Assembly (NCBI RefSeq): GCF_030812785.1
Contig: NZ_JAUSTJ010000001.1
Coordinates: 1,426,001 to 1,490,000 of the forward strand
From: Sphingomonas kyeonggiensis
GTDB lineage: Bacteria > Pseudomonadota > Alphaproteobacteria > Sphingomonadales > Sphingomonadaceae
Direction: 5' to 3'
Length of the DNA: 64,000 nucleotides
Shown here piece by piece: positions 60,163-64,000 of this stretch (positions are counted from its first letter, which is position 1; each line of letters opens with the position of its first letter). The notes beneath the pieces are model-generated. The model ran no database searches. It was not told where the DNA came from and saw only the letters and a list, made by a program, of their open reading frames with translations. The translations under genes were made by a program, and so were the position numbers.

Positions 60163-63108
60163 ATGCGGAATTCTGGTCGCGAGCGCCTGCTCATCGGCGC
60201 GTCGGTGGTGAGCCTGTTGCTGGGAACAGGGGCGTTCGGCGAAGACCGGACGGGCGCGCAGGCGCCGGCAGCCGCCGCGCCGCATGTGGTTCCCGATCGC
60301 GGCGCGCCACAGGACGCCGCCCGTGCTCAGGACGCCACTCCGCCTTCGCAGCCCTGGGCGCACGAAAAGAGCGACGTGCCGGCCGATCCTTCGATCCGCT
60401 TCGGCACCCTGCCAAATGGCGTGCGCTACGCGATCAAGCGTAACACCACGCCGCCGGGCCAGGCATCGGTCTGGCTGCGCATCGATGCCGGCTCGCTGGT
60501 GGAAAAGCCGAACCAGCGCGGCCTTGCCCATTTCATGGAGCATATGGCCTTCAACGGCACGGCGGACATTCCGAAGAACGAGCTGATCCACAAGCTCGAG
60601 CGGCTCGGCCTGCAGTTCGGCGCGGATCTCAATGCCGCTACCTCGTACGACCAAACCTTCTACCGGCTCGACATGCCGCGCGTGGACGACGAGAAGCTGA
60701 GCGCGGCGCTCCACGTCCTGCGCCAGCAGGTCTCGGCCGCGACGATGGATCCCAAGGACATCGACGACGAACGCGGCGTGATCGCGGGCGAGGAGCGGCT
60801 GCGCAATTCGCCGGCGGCAAAGGTGGGCGAGAAGCAGCTCGCGCTCCTGGGCAATGGCACGCTGCTGCCCACCCGCTCGCCGATCGGCGACATGGAGGTG
60901 ATTCGTACCGCGCCGCGCGAACGCTTCGCCGACTATTACGCGACCTATTACCGGCCGTCGCGCGCAACGGTGATCGCCGTCGGCGACTTCGACGTCGATG
61001 CGATGGAGGCGAAGATCAAGCTCGCCTTTGCCGATTGGCGCCCCAAGCTGCCCGACGGCCCCGAGCCCGAACTCGGCAAGATCGTCAAGCATGCCCAGGA
61101 AACGCGGGTCTATGTCGAACCGAGCCTTAGCCCGCAGGTTTCGATCGCCTGGGTCAGCCCGCCCAAGCTGGCCGAGGACAATCTCGCCAATCGCCGCGCG
61201 GATTGGGTGCGCGAGATCGGCCTCGCGGTGCTCAGGCGCCGCTTCGGCGAGATGGGCAATGCCGACAACCCGCCCTTCAACACTGTCGAGACGATCGATT
61301 CCGATCTCTTCCGCAGCTTCCATCTGGCGACGGTCTCCGCGTCCTATTTCCCGGGCAAGTGGAAGGAAGCGCTGGCCAGCATCGAGCAGGCTGTGCGCCA
61401 GTTCGGCCAGTTCGGCGTGACCCAGGCCGAGATCACGCGTGAGCTCAACACCTTCCGCACCCGCATGGAGGGCGCGGTGAAGAACGCCGCGACCCGCAAC
61501 ACGGTGCAGCTGGCCGCCAGCATCGAGAACAACGTGAACGCGCGCGAAGTCACCACCACGCCGGAAACCGATCTGGAGATCTTCGAATCGGTCGCCGGCA
61601 AGGTCACCCCGGCGCAGGTCAACGAGGTCATCAAGACGATCTTCGTCGGCGAAGGGCCGATCGTGACGCTCAATTCGACCACCCCGGTCGACGGCGGAGA
61701 GGCGACACTCGCCGCCGCGTTCGACGCTTCGAAGCAGGTTGCGGTCGCGCAGCTTCAGCCGCCGGTGGCCAAGGCCTGGGCCTATACCGACTTCGGCACG
61801 CCCGGGCAGGTCGTCAGCCGCACCGGCCCGGACAAGCTCGGCGCGATGACGGCGACCTTCGCCAACGGCGTCAAGGTCACGGTCAAGACCACCGATTTCA
61901 GCAAGAATTCGATCCAGGTCGGCCTGCTGACCGGTATCGGCGAGCGCAATTTCTCGCCCGACAAGCTGGACGTGCGCGCCGCCGCGGTCGGCAACCTCGT
62001 GTCGGGCGGCCTGAACAAGATGACCTTCGACGAGGCGATTCGTTCGCTGAACGGCCATTCCGTCGGTGCGGGTCTCACCACGCTGGGGCAGCGTTTCCTC
62101 TTCTCGGGCAATACCCGCCCGGTCGATCTCAACCTGCAGCTCCAATATATGGCCGCCTTCATGACCGACGCGGCGTACCGCTCCGCGCCGTTCGCCAAGG
62201 CATTGGCGGGCGTGCCGGTGGGCTGGGCGCTGATCAACGCTTCACCGGAGGGCGTCTACGGCCTCAAGGTGGCGCCGCTGATCGCCGGCGGCGACCAGCG
62301 TCTTGCCAAGGTGCCGCCTGAAGTGGCCAGCAGCTGGACGATGGATTCGGCGCGCGATGAAGCGCGCGCGATGCTCTCCAAGGGACCGATCGAGATCGTC
62401 ATGGTCGGCGAAGTGACGCTGGATCAGGCGATCAACGCCGTCGCGCCGACGTTCGGCGCGCTGCCGCCGCGGCCCGACTATAACGCCCCCGCCCCCGGCT
62501 CCGACCAGCGCCGCTTCGCCGCGCCGACTCCGACGCCGCTCACCTTCACGCATAACGGTCTGAAGGAGCAGTCGCTGGGCGTGGTGGCATTCCCGACCGT
62601 CGACGTCACCGGCAACCGCAAGCTCGCGCGGCAGATCGGCGTGCTCAAGGCGGTGGTCCAGCTGCGCGTGCTCGACGTGATCCGCGAGGAAGAGGCGCTG
62701 GCCTATTCCCCGGGCGTGAAGGACGACTACTCGCCTGACTATAAGGGTTTCGGTACGCTCGAGATTCAAGCGGCGACCGCGCCCGACAAACTGCCTGCCT
62801 TCTATGCGGCGGTGGAGCGGATCGTGCTTGGGCTTCAGACCAAGCCGGTCACCGCGGACGAGCTTCAGCGCGCCCGCCAGCCGATGATCGAGCATGCCCG
62901 GCAGAGCATGAACACCAACGGCTTCTGGTTCAGCGCGCTGCTCGGCCAGGACTATCGCCCTTCGAGTGCCGATGACGCGCTCACGGTCGAAGCCGATCTG
63001 AACAGTGTCACCCCGGCGATGATCCAGGCGCTTGCCCGCCAGTATCTGCGCATGGACAAGGCGTTCAAGGCCTCGGTACTGCCGGGCGCCCAGGCCGAAG
63101 GAAACTAA
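60163..63108 (+). CDS. M16 family zinc metallopeptidase, two-lobed, exported
   Basis: The 981-residue enzyme has a signal peptide (about residues 1-26), an N-terminal M16 lobe with the inverted zinc motif H123-F-M-E126-H127 and third ligand E203, 76 residues later as in pitrilysins, and an inactive-type C-terminal lobe (about 550-960). Size and layout match PqqL/FusC-type periplasmic proteases, which degrade imported proteins. It is divergent from the sigma/FecR/receptor unit. The imported substrate is unknown. Confidence 0.93.
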   Translation: MRNSGRERLLIGASVVSLLLGTGAFGEDRTGAQAPAAAAPHVVPDRGAPQDAARAQDATPPSQPWAHEKSDVPADPSIRFGTLPNGVRYAIKRNTTPPGQASVWLRIDAGSLVEKPNQRGLAHFMEHMAFNGTADIPKNELIHKLERLGLQFGADLNAATSYDQTFYRLDMPRVDDEKLSAALHVLRQQVSAATMDPKDIDDERGVIAGEERLRNSPAAKVGEKQLALLGNGTLLPTRSPIGDMEVIRTAPRERFADYYATYYRPSRATVIAVGDFDVDAMEAKIKLAFADWRPKLPDGPEPELGKIVKHAQETRVYVEPSLSPQVSIAWVSPPKLAEDNLANRRADWVREIGLAVLRRRFGEMGNADNPPFNTVETIDSDLFRSFHLATVSASYFPGKWKEALASIEQAVRQFGQFGVTQAEITRELNTFRTRMEGAVKNAATRNTVQLAASIENNVNAREVTTTPETDLEIFESVAGKVTPAQVNEVIKTIFVGEGPIVTLNSTTPVDGGEATLAAAFDASKQVAVAQLQPPVAKAWAYTDFGTPGQVVSRTGPDKLGAMTATFANGVKVTVKTTDFSKNSIQVGLLTGIGERNFSPDKLDVRAAAVGNLVSGGLNKMTFDEAIRSLNGHSVGAGLTTLGQRFLFSGNTRPVDLNLQLQYMAAFMTDAAYRSAPFAKALAGVPVGWALINASPEGVYGLKVAPLIAGGDQRLAKVPPEVASSWTMDSARDEARAMLSKGPIEIVMVGEVTLDQAINAVAPTFGALPPRPDYNAPAPGSDQRRFAAPTPTPLTFTHNGLKEQSLGVVAFPTVDVTGNRKLARQIGVLKAVVQLRVLDVIREEEALAYSPGVKDDYSPDYKGFGTLEIQAATAPDKLPAFYAAVERIVLGLQTKPVTADELQRARQPMIEHARQSMNTNGFWFSALLGQDYRPSSADDALTVEADLNSVTPAMIQALARQYLRMDKAFKASVLPGAQAEGN

Positions 63109-63181
63109 GTGACGAAGCCGGCGGTATCCGGTTCGGATATCGCCGGCTTCTCGCTGCCATCTCCAAGCCGGGCCTATGCCC

Positions 63182-63962
63182 CTATGTGCCCGGCCATTCG
63201 TCGAGAACGCCGTCATGCGCGCGCTCGAGCCCGGCATATGCATCGTCCGGGCGTGGCTCCACCCGACCCTGGAAGCAGGCGACCTCCTGATGCGTGGTGC
63301 CGAACACGTCCTGATAGTCGGCCACGATCCTGACCGTCACGGCGATGAAGGCTGACTGACGGATCGAGGCAATGACTTCGGGGTCGTTCCGTTGCCGCAA
63401 GGCCAGGGGAGGCGATGTCCAGGAGTCCGCGGACGGGAGATCCTGGCGCCAATGCGACCTTTCCAGATCCGGCTCGCCGCCCAGGGTCAGGCTGCGCTGC
63501 TCGTCCTCGCCATGGATCACGACGAGATGTGCGTTGTAGAGCCAGCGCAACCGGGTGAAAGCCCGGAGTTCTGGAACTTCACTCTGGCCGTCAGATCGCC
63601 ATGCTCGCTTAGCCGGCACTCCACGGACTGGACCACGACATAGGCCGCTGCCCTTGCATGAAGGCGATGATCAAGCCGATCAGGGCGGCGCCACTCGCCG
63701 CCAGCGAGCCGAAGGATAGCCAGAGCGCCCATCGGGCGACAGTGGTTGCGCCTTCCGTCGCGATGGCCGATCGCAGCGCTGTGCAGTCCGCCCACCGGTC
63801 TTTCCCGGGCAGATGCCCGCATATCGCCGACATGTCGTCCGGCGCGGGCGGCGTCTGCTGCCCCATCAGGAAGCCGATCCCGATGGCGATCGTCAGCGCC
63901 AGGGAGATGCCCAGGATAGGCATGACCCAATCCTGTTGATCTGGCCCGTTCGGTTTCGTCAT
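63182..63962 (-). pseudogene. Small membrane-anchored protein gene interrupted by two frameshifts
   Basis: Three overlapping frames join into one plausible protein. The first (63962 down to about 63645) encodes an N-terminal part with two membrane helices ending in I-I-A-F-M-Q. The second (to about 63565) carries A-A-Y-V-V-V-Q-S-V-E and V-K-F-Q-N-S-G-L-S-P. The third (to 63182) carries L-R-W-L-Y-N-A-H-L-V-V and a C-terminal domain. This order fits a known type of protein in which helices are followed by R-A-Y-V and a beta domain. Two shifts within about 90 bp mean either a decaying gene or sequencing errors. Function unknown. Confidence 0.65.
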
Positions 63963-64000
63963 GCCGAAGGAGCGCGGAACGCTTCTGGGCGGGAAACCCG

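Overview
The window looks like chromosomal DNA of an alphaproteobacterium of the Sphingomonas type. This is an inference from very high GC with GC-rich third codon positions, four large TonB-dependent receptors, two FecI/FecR pairs, a tryptophan-halogenase/cupin pair beside a receptor, NodT/EmrA/EmrB efflux genes, and short palindromic repeats built on GTCACCCCGG. I saw no rRNA, tRNA, CRISPR array, insertion sequence or phage module.

Layout. 1-5.1 kb: the end of an alginate-lyase-family gene, a small membrane protein, a Crp/Fnr regulator, and an operon of 1-Cys peroxiredoxin, serine acetyltransferase and class I amidotransferase. 5.1-16.7 kb: a glycan-use locus with a FucP-type sugar transporter, GH30 and GH3 hydrolases, a flavin-dependent halogenase, a JmjC-like cupin protein, a TonB receptor and a LacI regulator; a perfect LacI-type operator lies at the receptor promoter. 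16.8-29.7 kb: a peptide and D-amino-acid scavenging locus with an XRE-cupin regulator, two serine hydrolases of the beta-lactamase fold, an enolase-superfamily epimerase (DgcA-like), a TonB receptor, a DUF1611 protein (DgcN-like), a YkvI-like membrane protein and a membrane dipeptidase, followed by an Lrp regulator and an amino-acid dehydrogenase. Its two plus-strand operons start from look-alike promoters with the same dyad geometry.

29.9-40.1 kb: xenobiotic defence, with two Emr-type efflux systems, each with its own TetR regulator, then an HxlR regulator divergent from an Old Yellow Enzyme. 40.3-47.6 kb: sigma factor, FecR, an STN-containing TonB receptor, a secreted unknown protein and an alkaline phosphatase. 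48.2-54.7 kb: single-gene hydrolase units. Two close paralogous alpha/beta hydrolases (one exported, one cytoplasmic) share a 43-bp upstream element that also overlaps an AraC gene start, and a TetR gene faces a third hydrolase across a 40-bp palindrome. 54.9-63.1 kb: sigma factor, FecR and an STN-containing TonB receptor, divergent from a two-lobed M16 metallopeptidase, which resembles Fus/YddB-PqqL protein-import loci. 63.2-64 kb: a small membrane-protein gene that appears broken by two frameshifts.

The leading candidates for something new are the D-Glu/peptide locus with its shared operators, the surface-signalled receptor plus M16 peptidase system, and the conserved element shared by the paralogous hydrolases. 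All functional statements rest on motif recognition and gene context.
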